This document shows, in pieces, positions 45,347-59,387 of a DNA stretch of 64,000 nt. Every line of letters starts with the position of its first letter. The stretch's first letter is position 1. The DNA is from Centroberyx gerrardi (lineage: Eukaryota > Chordata > Actinopteri > Beryciformes > Berycidae). The DNA lies in contig NC_135998.1 of NCBI RefSeq assembly GCF_048128805.1, forward strand, positions 12,274,656 through 12,338,655, in the 5' to 3' direction. The position numbers and the translations under genes were made by a program. Below the pieces are notes generated by a model, which saw only the letters and a list, made by a program, of their open reading frames with translations, searched no databases and was not told the DNA's origin.

Positions 45347-47518
45347 CTGAGTCACCAGCCAGTTCAGGAAAAAGATTCAGAAAAGCAATTATTCTACTTC
45401 AAATATTACATTTCACCTATACATTTATTCCAATTTCAGTGAGTTTTTCTTTCTTATACTGCTGCTCTGTCATTCATGATATGTGATCAGTGTTTCTTAC
45501 CTCCTGGAATTCCTTCAGGTTTCTCCTTCTTTGAAAGAGACTCAAACTTAAGCTTCCCCCATTTATGCTAGAGAAACTGGGGGTGGAAGTAAAGTGAAGA
45601 AGACAATGAATCTCTGAGGACAAGTTTTCATCATTAATGGCCGGCATTTCATGGCCGATACTGAATAATTTGTTCTAAAGGAACTTGATCCTCACTGTCT
45701 CAAAATGCAGGTTCACCAATGAATGTTGCTGAAGCATGGCACAAATGGTTGTTGTGAAGTCCAATTGAATGAGCTTTTTTTTGAAGGTCTTTACACAATG
45801 TTCAATAGCAGAGAGGTTTTTCCTTTTTTATCTGTTTTTATTTGAATTCAATATGAATAATTATATTTTCTGCTTTGTAGTTACCAAAGTTACAGCTTTA
45901 GTAGTTATAAATAATGTAGTTGCAAATCTAAGTCCATCATACTCACTCAGTACATTGAAAACAGGATCTCAGTGGCACAGATCCAGACCATAATATTGCT
46001 GTGTATCGACTGAAACTGCAACTAATCTATTTATGAATTTACAACTCCCTAGAGCATTACCTCTTGGCTGTTCAACTCTCGTTGCTTTGAGTGTGTTACT
46101 AAGGTTAAACATTTCCTTGGATTGATATTATCACAAAATACATTACTTTCTACTCAGTTGGTTGAAAGCTGGCCAGAAATGAGAAGATCACGATTACCCA
46201 GAATTCCATCCTGTTGGAAGAGTGGATGCTGTCCTTTATAAACCCAGCAGGATGATGACAGTTAAATGAAATGATAACCTAAACTGGGCTAGGATGAAAG
46301 TTAAACTAGGAGCATCTGCATTGTTAAGGGGAAACTGGCAAACAAAATGTTCTACACAGATGAGAAAGCAGTTCCAACAGTTTTAGAGAAGCCTGTCAAA
46401 AGCTTAGGAAGGTGGCATGATGCAAGCTTAAAAAATATCCTACAACACACACTGGTTCTTGCAGTTTACTATAACCATGATGTAGCTTATACCCTAAATT
46501 AATGTCAGCGATGAATAATAAAGACTGTTTCTGGTGATTTGATTGATAAGATAAATCAGCTTTCACTATACAATCTCCAAGCCATGAATTTATTATACTT
46601 ACATTTTTTAAGTTCCGCTGAAAGGAACTATTCTCATACGGGCCAAAGTGTAATTTTTTTTCTCTCTCTCTCTTATTTCTCTTTCATAACAGAGTGTACA
46701 AAGTAATTTAACAGTCAAATAAATAAATAAATGTCAAACTCCTAAAATAAATTACAAGAGTACAACAAGAAGTCACTACAAGATAAAAAGGACAAGACAG
46801 AAGGTAAAGGGGGAATCTGGATCGGCTGTGTCCATCCGTCCATCAAATGTGTTAAGAACCTTAAATGACAAGGGCCAGATTCAGGAAATAAGGCAGGAGG
46901 TAGTATACTATATAGAGCATGGAGAGGTCAGGACTCCCAAGCAAGTTAAAACTGTATTAAAACAATTATGGGTATGTTGTTTCGACTAATGTTGCCCTTA
47001 ACAGCATATGAGATACCTATATCAAAGTTAGAGGATCTAATTAGCTTGTTAGGAAATAGCTCGGAGTCCCACAGTGTCTTTGTATGGGAAAATTATTTTA
47101 GAAGTGCCTCTATCTAGCCAGAGAGAGGAGTTTTCAAATAAGATTGGAAATGACACTGACAAAGAGCTAACAGTGAGGAGTGAAGCGCCTACTGTATCAG
47201 CGGGGCGAAACTGTAACCCAGGAGAACACTGTCAGGTGAAAACCCTGTATCACCAAAATGTCAACTTTTCAGGAAGAAAAACAGCCTTGTTTTAGCTTGA
47301 TCACAATGCATGTTTTACTTTATCCTGTGGATTTTCTTTTGGTTTCATAAGCTCAAGACGTCTGAGAATTTTCTCAACCCTCCCCACCCATGTAGTCCTT
47401 CAAATTAAGTGAAAACATGAAAATCACCAAAATTGGAGTTACATGGTTTTCACAGGACACAGCATAGGGCAGGTCTGTTTATGTCTATCTCTCTCTCTCT
47501 CTTTCTCTCTCTCTCTCA

Positions 47519-47611
<93 letters not shown>

Positions 47612-49110
47612 ATCAAATATCCCTCAAGGTTTGAAGAAAGAGTGTATTCATGATGCTACTGCCCACGTCTCAAAATGCCTTTTTTTCATGTCATATCTAC
47701 ATTGGCGTAAACCGACATAAGTAGAATTTCAAACTCAGCAAATAGAGAAACAGTGAAATAAATCAAACCTAATTCAGAGCATAACATCGCCTTAAGGCAC
47801 CCAATAATCTTGCATCTCTCACAAATTATGTTACATCTTCTTTCCAAGTGGTTTGACAGATAGAGAATCGATTGTTTTGACAGTATCTAATAGACCACAG
47901 TTAGACATTTGCATTGGATAATATTGAGATGTGATCATTTTTGTTTCTTTTTTTCTTTTTAATCTGTAAGGGGATCCTTAATTAATAATTTGCACTATTT
48001 TTTGCAGCGAATGGTCTGGCAGAACCCATTTTTGAGCTTGGATAGTGCAAAAAAACCCCAGGTGGGGTTGTTTGATTATTAAGCGACCAATCACTATAGT
48101 CATGGGCAGTGCTGAGTCATGATGCAGTGATGCCACCCTTCCAAAATAATGTTGGGGGCAAATGGAACTAGCATGCACATCAGAGAAGAGCCCTTTTAAT
48201 CTATGATTTGAATAAATTGTACGTGCTTGATTGAACTCTTCCTTGCAGATTTCCATCATAAAATAGGGAGCATTTTGCTGCTAGTGGGACAGCTAGCTTT
48301 GTTGTTGTTGTTGTATGTTGTTGGGGGATTTTGATAGAGGTAACACACAGTGAAGAGCGGAAGTGGAGGGAGCCGCCCAGCAATCGCCAGAGTTAATGGG
48401 AGGATTATCCAGCGGCCAACATCCACTAAACTAGACTACCCAGTGGGTAACATTTGAATTTATGGCTTTATTCCAGTGTATTAAACTGTATATTGATCTG
48501 TAGTATTCTAAATATACTGTGCTAGTACTTGGAAAATCCTCCTAATATGTGATGTAGGCTACTTATACGGACATAACAACATAATGTAGCCTAAGTAGAA
48601 AGTGTGCAAATATAATGTGTAAATATAGTGCTGACTGCTGACTTCATTTCCTGCTGTTTTCTTTACTGAAATTTAATTTGCCAATACACAGGATGTAACA
48701 GTCTCTTGTACCATAATCCAGGTCGAGCATTCATACAGAAGCCCAATTCAGACATCAACAGAATGATGCACTAACACACCAACTGTGACTATAGAGGACA
48801 ACAGGCTACGTCATAAATCTACAGGACCCTCAGACAGGCAGCGCCATTCACCAGCCACCTAATCTAAATGTTACAGGGTTGAGTGTGTGAGTGCAGATAT
48901 GTCATTGGGGTTTGCAAGTGGGCAAATCCCAACACAGATGTTTCGCTGAATTAGTCCCACAACACCTCTAGAGATCTCAACAGTGAGTTCTGGCACCCCA
49001 GAAACCCGTCTGTCAAAGCCAAAACACTGCTATAGTCACCTGTGCTTTGCTTCCATAGTTCCCAAAATGATCTACTAATTTTTAAACTCACTATTTGTAG
49101 CAATAAGCTG
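45347..49110. other. Gene desert segment with a long (CT)n tract
   Basis: No gene is recognised. A CT tract with TTT and CACT interruptions spans 47489-47606. The remainder is AT-rich with no TIR pair seen. Small ORFs show no motif. Confidence 0.5.
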
Positions 49111-49117
49111 ACCCTGC

Positions 49118-49243
49118 TGGCTTGGAACCATCCACTCAGCACTTCAGAAACCAAATTCTATCAGTGATTATAGGGAAGACTGATCTTCTGGCTTGAAACA
49201 GCCGGCTCAGCAGTTCAGAAACCAAACTGTATCAGCAAGCAAT
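49118..49243 (+). repeat. Diverged direct duplication of about 60 bp
   Basis: CTGGCTTGGAACCATCCACTC...TTCAGAAACCAAATTCTATCAG at 49118-49165 resembles CTGGCTTGAAACAGCCGGCTC...TTCAGAAACCAAACTGTATCAG at 49179-49225. The copies differ by several substitutions, so the duplication is old. Confidence 0.65.
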
Positions 49244-49329
49244 TATGTAAAGAGCTGAGAACAGTGTACGACTACTCTACTCACTCCTGCTACCACAGCT
49301 GTGCTACCATATATATAAATCCTGTGTTA

Positions 49330-49530
49330 TGGTACATTCAGATTACATGCTACAAAGCAACAGAAAGTCATTAATTTTCAATGGAAGCCGGCGACACAAA
49401 GCTACAAACACCAACGCGTAAAATGTAGCAGCGTGTCGGGCGAGTTCAGCTACAAACTGAAGTTCAGCTGGTTTCTACTTTTTTACACGCTTTGATGATG
49501 CGGTGAAGGGTTAACCAATCTGAGAGGAGG
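49330..49530 (+). repeat. Probable DNA-transposon fragment
   Basis: TTTTCAATGGAAGCCGGCGAC, AACGCGTAAAATGTAGC and GTGTCGGGCGAG resemble subterminal parts of fish cut-and-paste elements. No terminal inverted repeat or target duplication was found. Confidence 0.3.
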
Positions 49531-51444
49531 GAGGGTTGGCTAGGCCAGTTATATTTACTTTATTATTATGTACTTGATTAATTATTTCAATTGACAAGAA
49601 CAATTATTTGCTAAATTGCTGATGTATTTACTCCACAGCCATCTTTCTTTTCCCTGATGGCGCCTATCATACAAATGCAACGTCTTGGGTTTGAAATCGG
49701 CCTGTGTTTCTTTAGTACATCCCTTCTCCCCCATCTTTACAGTCTCTTTTCACTGTGAACTGTCTAATAAAAAACAGAAATGCCATGAAGATAATCTTTA
49801 AAAGGGCACTTCCCCAGAGATGCTAGGGGGGTCCAGGGCATGATGTTGGAAAAAAAACTAATTTCTGGTGAGTTTTGTACCAATCTAAAATTACAGGTAT
49901 AACATTATATGCAATAAGAACTTTGAAATATCACCAATACCAAAGTATTTTGATAGCTTCCATTTTCCAGAAACTGAGAAAAATATGTTTCCATACGAGA
50001 TAAGAAAGCGCTCAACCAGTATTAGTATGTCAAAGCCAGTGTTGATATTCAGTATTTGAAATTTCCACTTTCATCCACAAGTAGCACTGTTGTATCACTA
50101 AGAGTCAATGCTCAACTTTTTTTACCCTGATGAATTCCAGGTGAATCTGCACCAGGCTGCTGAAAGTGAAGAGGCATTTTGAGAATCACTTTATTGATAG
50201 TTTGGCATGCTGTTTTTTTAAAGTATGGCCCATATTCAGACCAAAAGTAATCACACAATTAATGGTGTTAAAAATGAGACAAGTAAAAGTGTTTACAGGC
50301 CTGATTAGTATGCAGTGCAGTTTGGCATCTCAGAAAGTTTTATTCCAGACATTTTATCTGTTCAGATTGGATAAGAGAAAGAGGGAAGTGCCTTACGATA
50401 TTTTGGAGAGGATGAAAATATTCCTTAAATGGTCACTGCTGCCCAATGTAAGCTCTTGAAGAGAGGTGAGGCATGTGCACCAGGGGAGAAATATCCAATA
50501 TATAGTGGAAATACTGTGGTATTAATGCCCTTTTAACTTATAACTCCTCAGGCGATCAGTGTTAATGATGTCCATTTAGAAACTATCTCTGTGTTTCAGT
50601 CTGAAAAGGGCACCCAGGACAAAAGGGCAGGGCCATTAGCCTCCCCTGCACCCCCCTGTGCACCTACGCCTATGTCACACGGGCATTTTTGGATTTTAGT
50701 CATTAGCATTTCCTCATCAATGTCTTAACAAACTTTAGCCTACCTTTAAACCAGAACAAGACAAGAAACTAAAAATGATAGTATGATAGCTTTTTTTTTT
50801 TGCCTTGGAACAGGTCACTGATCACTGCGGTTCAAGAATCCGCATGAAAAAAGAACCATTTTGGTCCTTTAATGGTCCAGAAATGAAGTATTCACACAGA
50901 AAACGCTGCAATGTTGCAGTTCAGAGCACAATGCCACATGAAGTTGCCTGAACAAGCCCACAGTACAATTTACTCTGATTCAGTTTTCAGTTTTGGAGGG
51001 ATATTGGGATGACATGCTTATGAAGACCTGCGGACGTGTGTCTGCAGAATTCTGAATGTTAGCAGTTATGCAACACAGGAGAGATGACTCTTGCCAATAT
51101 AAGAAATGCTGGTTAAATGCTTTATGCAAATATAAACATAAACATATGAAACACTATAAATGCAAGAGAATGTACATTTTATGTAGGATCTAACCTTTCA
51201 TCACTGAAATAGCCTTTGTTTCAAAGACAGTATGGAATATTCCAGAATTGTATGCAAATACTTGTTCCAAAAATATGCTGAATCATTTGAACCAAAGTCA
51301 CAAAATTACAAATCGCCTTAGTACTCAGTAGAACATGATATAGAGAACATAATGTCAGTAAAGAAAACTGAGAGAAACACTGTCACATCTTGTAACGCTT
51401 ATGTTAGATACTGGAGGGAAAGTTAGTAATTAATTATGCATTAC
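49531..51444. other. Gene desert segment, no feature recognised
   Basis: AT-rich sequence without a convincing exon, repeat boundary or RNA gene. The 97-codon frame at 50166-50459 has no recognisable motif. Confidence 0.5.
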
Positions 51445-51452
51445 ATTTATAT

Positions 51453-52591
51453 TAGGGGTGTCACGATTCCGATTCTAAATCGAAAATCGATCGAAATGAG
51501 CGTTCGATTTCGACCTTCGAAACCACAAGCAGGTTCGCGATTCTCCCAGTATTTTTTTTCTCTCCACCCCTGCCTACTTGCACGCGTCTGAAGAAAAAAA
51601 AAAAAATTTCAATGATGACACAGCATAGCTGCTAGAGAGCGCCCGTTCTATATTTCACTATAGTGCCCAAGAGTGCCCGTCATTTTTAAATCATTTAAAA
51701 TACTTCAAGTTGTCATCGATGAACCGGAACCGGAAAATACTGTATATCTGGTGACACTGAGACGTTTGATTTCCCCCGAGTTTAGTCGTCCTCCACCGGT
51801 AAAAATGACTTCGCCGGCTAAGCGTCACGCTTTTAAAACCTTCTGGAAGCTGTCAGATTGTGCTGTGAGACAGAACCTGACCTGGCGTATGTAGTGGAAA
51901 GTTACGAAGACATTGTGAGTTGAAGTCTTTTGATCGAAATCGCTTGTTCTTGCTCGGGACCTCTTGCAGCGGGACCTACCTGCTCTCACCGCCGCAGACG
52001 GATGCTGTTTTCCGGGAGGCAGTGCGCCGAAGAGTCGGTAGGAGGACTGGCTGGGTTGCAGCGACTTTTATCCATATAAGTTTGGCGACTATTATTGTCT
52101 GATCTTATTACTGTGTGGGCTGAAGCGCTGGAGGTTTTGTATGTATTTTGAAAGCTTATCGTTAGCCAAGATAGGAAGGATTTGTTTTGTTGCCATACTG
52201 TGAATGTTGACACTGAAGTAAGGAGACGCCCTGAATCGCCTTGCCATGTATTTTGTACCAAATTAAAGGGAAAGTTATGTTTTTTTAAATGGAAAAACTT
52301 TGAAAAAATTTGACCATATGGCCTTAGTGTGGTACATTCCAAAAAAAAATATGGCAGTTATATCACACTTGATACCATCTTTTTAAAGAAGAATTTGAAA
52401 ATGTAAATGACAGTTGTCAGGGCATAAAACCAATGATCTGTTGATCTTTACAAATCAAGACTCGATAGTCTAACAATGGCATAGCCGTCAGTGCTGAAAA
52501 AAAAAAGTTTAAATCGAAAATCGAATCGAATCGTGACATTAAAATCGAAAGTCAAATCGAATCGTGGATTTGGAGAATCGTGACACCCCTA
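51453..52591. mobile_element. Non-autonomous hAT element with 8-bp TSD
   Basis: The tips are TAGGGGTGTCACGATTC (inverted), followed by repeated AATCGAAAATCGA and TCGAATCG words. The flanks are a perfect 8-bp duplication, ATTTATAT, at 51445-51452 and 52592-52599. The 1139-bp body contains a moderately GC-rich middle (about 51720-52060) with 60-73 codon frames that match nothing I know. No BED finger or catalytic domain is visible. Confidence 0.93.
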
Positions 52592-52599
52592 ATTTATAT

Positions 52600-54312
52600 G
52601 GTTTGTATTTATACTTGAATTGTTTCATTAAGTACTTACAAATGTATCATTGTGTATTACAATACTTTTACATAAGTTAGTACACAGGCTAAACCATTTG
52701 AAAAAGGCAGTGAAAAGTGAAGTGTTGCTACCGAAGGTAATCATGAAGGATGTTAAATAAAACATCTGATTATATCCCACTCCTGTGTTTGTGCCAGTCT
52801 AAGGCAGGAAACCTATTTCATCTTCCTCCCTCAAGAGCCTCTGTTTGCTATTCAGCAGGATGCACCTTGTAATGAATGAGACTCTTAATTGTCTTGAATC
52901 CTCCAAAGCCAAATTAATCATAAAATACACTCACATGTGGTCGTGTCACCATCGTGCTGCTGGCTGAACAATAGGCTGGCTTGGCCACTTGTGTGTCATG
53001 GTGATACCGTACGGGTGCATAGCATCGTGTTGGGTGATGAGCTGATGATGAGAGGGGAGAAGTGGCACCTCATCACCGACAACACATTCAGGACTGTGTC
53101 AGTTTTTCTGCAGGTCGAGCTGTTGGATATTTATCCTGGGTGAAGCAGAAACAAAAGACTTGACATAATGATCTAAGCGATGTTACTTGTACTCTGAAAA
53201 GACATAAAAAACAGCTTAGCCCTCTGCTGTTTTGTTGTTATTTAGCTGATAATAAACTAGTTTAGATAATGAACCAAATTGTATTCCAATAGATACATTG
53301 CATATAATATCATAACCTATAGCTCTGATACCTAAAACACTACTGCGGTATTTCATGATAATGTTCCCCATTATTCTATCTGTGGCAGAGCTAGCCTCCA
53401 ACAGCAACATCCAGTGCATTTTTTTTTGCAGATTAAGCAGGCCTATATCCAAAATCATTTAATTTGCATCTAAAGAGAAGAGAGACACACCTCTAGATAA
53501 AGGATATTACTTCAATAGCAAACCCAAATCTCTGCTCCTCCATCCCAAAAAAGGACAAAAAAGATATTTACTGTTTGTTATGGAAAACCTCCTGGCAGAC
53601 TGTACATGGTCAGTGCTTGAAGGATAGTGGTTTCCTGGTGAATGTGATTAGCTAGGGGCTTTATTACCCTCTGTAAAACACTCCAGACTTAATGTGCAAT
53701 AGAGCTCTTTTTTTTCTTTATGCGCTGCTGCAGTGTGACCTGTCCTCTCCTCATTACAAACATGCTGGGCCTGCAGTTCAACACCTCTCCACTCTCCTGG
53801 CCTACACTCCCTTCTTCCTCCTCGCTGTCCCCAGCCTCCCCCCCCCCCCCCCCCCCCGCCTCCTACCTAGAGCTAACAGGGGTTAAGCGCTTTCATATGT
53901 CACTCTGACATATCCAGGGACTAGCAGGTAAACACTCTGGCAGGCACTTGCACCCGTTTGCTTCAGCTCTTAGACAGTTCAGCTGTTTTTGATGTCTTGA
54001 TTAGGGAGGTGGACAGCAGCAAGGGCGGATATTTCATTTCACTGTTGGGGGGGACAATAAACAGAAAAATTTCTCAAGAGCAATTCCTGAAGGGGACACC
54101 AAAGGTGCCGCCAAAAGTACTGTTGTATTAAATGTATATAGAGGTCCATTATGAAACATTTCCATAAGCACTTCATTCCTTTCTTATGAAGATTTTATCA
54201 AATTGCCTTTGATATTACTGGGGTCTTTCTACTTGGCGTTTCGGTGCACTGAAAAATGATCGGATGTCTGTTTTTCTTTTCTCTGCCATTTTAACTGACT
54301 GGCTGGCTGACA

Positions 54313-54363
<51 letters not shown>

Positions 54364-56778
54364 CATGCAGGTTATTTACAGTAGTAGGTGAGATGCAACA
54401 CCCATTAACTGAACTAAAGCTAATATATGCCTAATTAGATTTAGTTTTCCCGAAAAAGTAGATCTCTAATGTTTTGCTGTGAATGTGTAAAAGTCCAGAA
54501 CGCTATGAAGCCTGCCAGAAACTTACTTCAGGGTCTTTTTTAAGAATTAAGTCTTCATTTATTTCCAAAATTATAAACAAAATTACATAGTGGCAGCCAT
54601 TTTACATGCAGTAAGAAAAAAAGAATATACTTAGAACCTAATTACGTAGAGTAAGTTAATCTTAAATAGCCTATTATATTATAGAAATATTACTGTTACC
54701 ATCTACAAAAGATAATTTTGGTATGAAAACCCGCATTTTAATTTAACCAAGTATCCTGTATCATAAATACATGTCTGGCATTTGTAACAAACCAAACCGC
54801 TTGAAAATCGGTCGAAAATTCAGTGAGTTATGAGGATTTTAATTGTGGATAGACCTCCTGCCTCCATACACATACATGCATTAGGAGACGCGGCTGCTCC
54901 GTACCAACACGCTGACGCACAAGATTCAACCGCGAGGTAATGGAGCGAACAAAATGTAGTCTGGTTACAATTGTGAATGTGTTTTATTCTATTGAGTGGT
55001 AGAAGTAAAGAAAAATGTCTGACACATCCTTTGTTTTAAGTTAACCTTTGCGAAGTAGCTTCTTACTGGAGGTCTGCCACCACTGACACACTTCCAGAGA
55101 TCCTCCACAGACACTCGTACCGAGGGCTAATGTGTGTGTGTGGGGGTTCGGGGAGGCAGGTAGGCAGTGGACCAAACCACTGTGAGGCATATGAGAGGGA
55201 GGGGGGGGGGGCGCAATCTTTAGAAACTTAAAAACGCATTGTTTTGTGTCTATAATTAGCACAAGTGCTTTCAGTGCATATTATTATATTATTTTAAATT
55301 ATATAGTTATGTTTACAATGATATATTGAGGGGGACAACTCTCTGTTTTTCCCAGTGATAGATTTCCAGGCCTGCTTTGTTTCCATGTTGTCATGCATCC
55401 ATTACAAAACTAGAAATGTCTTTGTGAGGGACAATATTGAGGTTCAAACCAACAAAGATCTGTTATTGCCAGCCTCATACTGTACAACTCAATTCTTGAA
55501 AAAGGGTAACAAAAAAATCTTCTTCTTCTTCTTGGCTGGGTGAGTCTCCACTCTGGTCTCTGATGTCACCACTTTCGCTGCTTTCTGGGGAAGAAAACAG
55601 AGAGGTCACCTCAACCCCAAACTCAAACAATGGCTCACCCAAGAAGGTTTAAAAGGATATGTTCGGCAATTTTGGACCTAATCAGTATAATTTGTCTCTT
55701 ACATACCTGTAGTACTTATCTTTGTGGAGTAGTAGTGATTGAGCGGGGGAAGCTGCTCATTTGTGCTTCCACGTGCTTGCTCTGTCCATGGTGCTGTCCT
55801 GGGGCAGAGGGAGGGTGCTGTCCATGGTGCTGCAGGCTTGTCAGTACTGTGTTGGGGCCTCCAGCCAGGTGCTGACTTCAGGCTGCCTTGTGCCTGCTCA
55901 TAGCCTTTTAGACAACTTAAAATGAATCTGTTCTGGGTAAAACCCCCTAGATCTTAGTTGTTATGGAAAGAGTGAAATCTTGTAACATGAGAAGGACTCA
56001 GACAGAAACATTGTAAAAGTACCTATGTAAACCATTAAATATATTTATATGATTTTGAAAATCAGATAGTTCAGTCAGTTATTTTCACTATTTTCAGCCC
56101 TTTATTTAAACTGTCTGCATTGCAACATGGGTTGGACCAATTATTGTTCGGACAATCAAGTTGCTTCTAGTGCAAAATCCAGCAATCTGAGAGAAGTTCT
56201 TGAATCCATTGCAAATATTAACAGAATAGAATAGAATAAAATAGAATAGAATAATATATGCAGTTTAATGTGATACTTTCATTGATCCTCATAGATAAAT
56301 CCTTGTATATGCATTTTAAGCATGGATGACCCGTGAATCAAACTGCTCCCCCTTGTAGTGTTAGTGATATAGTGCAAGATAGATATTACTCATTACCATT
56401 GGAGCTGAAAAGTAATTGAAAAGGTAATTGATTCCATTTTTGCAAGTGCATTTCTGACCAGCACCGGAGGTTACAGGCAGGGTCTGCTGCTGTTAGTTAG
56501 CCTCTAAGTGGCTCTGCGTGGATCACAGAGCCCTTTAGTGAGCGCTGGAGGTGCAGCGGCTGCAATGCAATCTGTTGCTGTCCATCCCACTTAACCAGGG
56601 GTTGAGGTGCAGGGAGCTGCTGTGGGGAGCTGCTGCCTGGTGCTGCTGCAGAGGGGAGGATTACTGAGACACTGAGGGACTTTGTTGTGTATCTTTGGCT
56701 CCTGAATGCATACTAATCCCCATGTCACAAGGCTGGAAAAGGAGATCTCTTGACCTTTGGTAACCTCACACACACACA

Positions 56779-56843
<65 letters not shown>

Positions 56844-57075
56844 ACTACCACAATCAAAAATGTTGTTTTTTTTATTTATTGAGAGATTTTCTTCTTCTCA
56901 TTTAATTTTTATTAGTTTCAAATGCTGTGTGCATCATAATGTGTGATTACAAAACAAATAACGCTCCTTCCCTTATATTATATTGTCTAATTGTTGAAAA
57001 GTTGTTAACATACTTGTCGGTAGCTGTCCTCTTAGTTTGAGAAACGTTGTCAGTCTGTGTCTGACGTGCCATGCA
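52600..57075. other. Gene desert segment with microsatellites
   Basis: No gene is recognised. It contains a (C)n tract at 53837-53857, (CA)n at 54313-54361, a G-run near 55202-55211, AATAG repeats near 56224-56255 and (CA)n at 56769-56841. The part at about 54030-55370 has GGGGGGGACAAT and GAGGGGGACAA motifs and may be an old repeat, but I could not find its ends. Confidence 0.5.
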
Positions 57076-57079
57076 CGCT

Positions 57080-58200
57080 AATATAAGACAGATAATTATC
57101 CGCTACCCTCTGATGTTATAAAAGTGCTAATGACAGAGTTTCCTTTAATGACCCTGTGAATGACTTCATGACAATGATTCATCAAGCGCTCTTTAATTGA
57201 ACCTGACTGTTAGTCATCATCTCTAGCTGTATGGAATCTGTCTGGAAATATAATTCACTGACTGGAAGATTACACATTAATTCAAAAGGTGATGGGTACT
57301 TTGTCTCCCAAAAATGACACCTTTGCAAGTCTGGTTAATTAATGCAGTTTCTTTAATTTCTTGACAAAGGTAGGCGCCCCTCAGGTGTATACATATTCAT
57401 TAAACTCAAATGAGGTGATCACATAAAATTGTGGAAGCCACGAGGATAAGTTTATTTTTATTTAATAAGATAAACACGTTTTGTTCTTCGTGAGTTACAT
57501 AGCTCTAAATTACTGTTCTGCTTGAATCTGTGGGGTTTTGAGAGAACAGTAATATCACAGGAAAACCAGGTGGAAACTATTATCACGCCTCTACCTGATC
57601 TCTCACCATTGAGTAGCATGTACCGCTGCTCCATGATAACCACAAATCTCCAGGCGTAATCACTAAGATAATGGAGAATCATTTCCTCTGAAGAGCTGCC
57701 ACTCTTAATAATTCCTTCAATTCAGAAATAAGCTATTCGGTGAATGGAACACCTAAGAGATAGTCACTTTTTTAGGCAGCGATGGTAATGATCAACCTAT
57801 CTTTTACGAGATAAAATAATCACTTTTTTTTTTCTGGTGCACATTATATCTAATGGCTGTGTAGGTGGTCATGAACTTTGCTGCTGGTTCATGTCACCAC
57901 ATCAAATTGGCCACTCTTTCAGCATTAGCTACTTTACAGTGTATAATGGCTGCTGATGACAGTTCAGCCTTGATCTGAGCTCTTTCCCTGAATGCCTGTT
58001 GTCGGTAATGGCTGAGGGAGCAGTGCAGCGGGCAAGTAAAGACCACGGCAGGTTACACATCAGTCTTCCCTGGTGGGGGAAAGGTCTCGCTCGGAGACTG
58101 ATAAATGTTAATTACTCCACCCTGACACCGGCCGACAGAGGCCGGAGAATACAATGCAGACAGCAAGCAGAGGGCAAATTACTGCTGGAGAGTGGGGCTG
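57080..58200. other. Complex repeat-free DNA, possible conserved non-coding elements
   Basis: Three blocks (57080-57290, 57340-57740 and 57960-58200) have high sequence complexity, no transposon signature and many TAAT, ATTA and CAGCTG-type words. They lie in a gene desert, as developmental enhancers often do. No ORF of note is present. The suggestion rests on texture only. Confidence 0.3.
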
Positions 58201-59302
58201 GATATCAGCATTGTTGCATGTGTGGATATGTGTTTGTGTATGATTATGTGTTTGTCAGAGAGAGAGAGGTGTGTAAGCAGTAAGGGTGTGCATAGGAAAC
58301 TTGCCTCCACAGTTTTGTAAATACAATAACATTTCATAAGCTGGTCTTATTGCTCAGCAAGCCACCCCATCCTCAAAAAAAGTAATTACAATTGACATGA
58401 CAGCATGATTTCCCATATATTATGATATAAATATTCAAACAAGACCCAGTCTTAAACTGGATTTAATTAATTACAATATCCACATTTTCTGCAACACTTT
58501 CTGAAACTGATCCTGGAGTGGTTTCCAGGAGTAAACCAGGACCAAAATCAACCAAGTTGGGGTGCACACTGTTCATTAACAACTCATTCTGTTATCCAAA
58601 GACAGAATGTTATTACCATGTTGTATTATTATTACACTTCTTATTTTGATGGTGTTTCAATGGAGTCTAAAGGCATTTTATAAAAGGTGTCTGGACCACT
58701 TGGACAGAGTATTTGCTTACAGCCCACTGTAATGCTACAGCTTTGTATAGCTGTACCATTATTTGGGTCATTACTCTCTTTTTGAGCTGACCTCCCTTTT
58801 TTTTTTTACAATCCTGGTATTCATTTTTTCAATTTTTCTCCCTGTATTTTATCTTCAAGTTGTGGTTTGTCATCCTTAATGTGTACCAATAAAGTACCAA
58901 TCATAAAGAAATGGAGCAGGAGCGTGTGGTCAGGGCATATTCACAACATACCCAACAAAACTTAAAACACTTTTCGTTTCCACTGGAAACGTGAACATTT
59001 TGCAATAGGACAACAAGAGAGGTTTTCATGTGGAGTAGCAGCTTATTCTCCATACATTTGTCCTCATTAATAAATACAGATCAGCTAAGAGCCTCGCTCC
59101 TAGTCTGACCAAAGGGGTACAAATGTAATTCAGCTAATCAATACTTCAATGGCTTTGCCTGTAAGAGAACACATGCTCTGTGTGTGAACCAGCTGCTGTA
59201 ATACTAATCAGAGATAAGCTAGTATCACAAGTGGAGAGATCTTCTCTTCAAATGATCTCAGAGAGGCTGATATAGCCAGCCGATGAGAGTATGCAAACAT
59301 CT

Positions 59303-59305
<3 letters not shown>
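58201..59305. other. Gene desert segment, no feature recognised
   Basis: AT-rich unique-looking DNA with a short GA/TG-rich part near 58215-58270. The GTACCAATAAAGTACC stretch near 58882-58897 could be a retroposon tail, but nothing supports it further. Confidence 0.45.

Positions 59306-59309
<4 letters not shown>

Positions 59310-59384
<75 letters not shown>
59310..59384 (+). repeat. Composite (TG)n-(GA)n microsatellite
   Basis: About 16 TG units run straight into about 21 GA units. This is the same architecture, on the opposite strand, as the tract at 34330-34443. Confidence 0.95.

Positions 59385-59387
<3 letters not shown>

Noticed and set aside
54027-55372. Possible large TIR element with GGGGGGGACAA ends
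   Set aside because: The G-rich motifs at the two sides lie in the same orientation and no target duplication was found, so element limits could not be supported.
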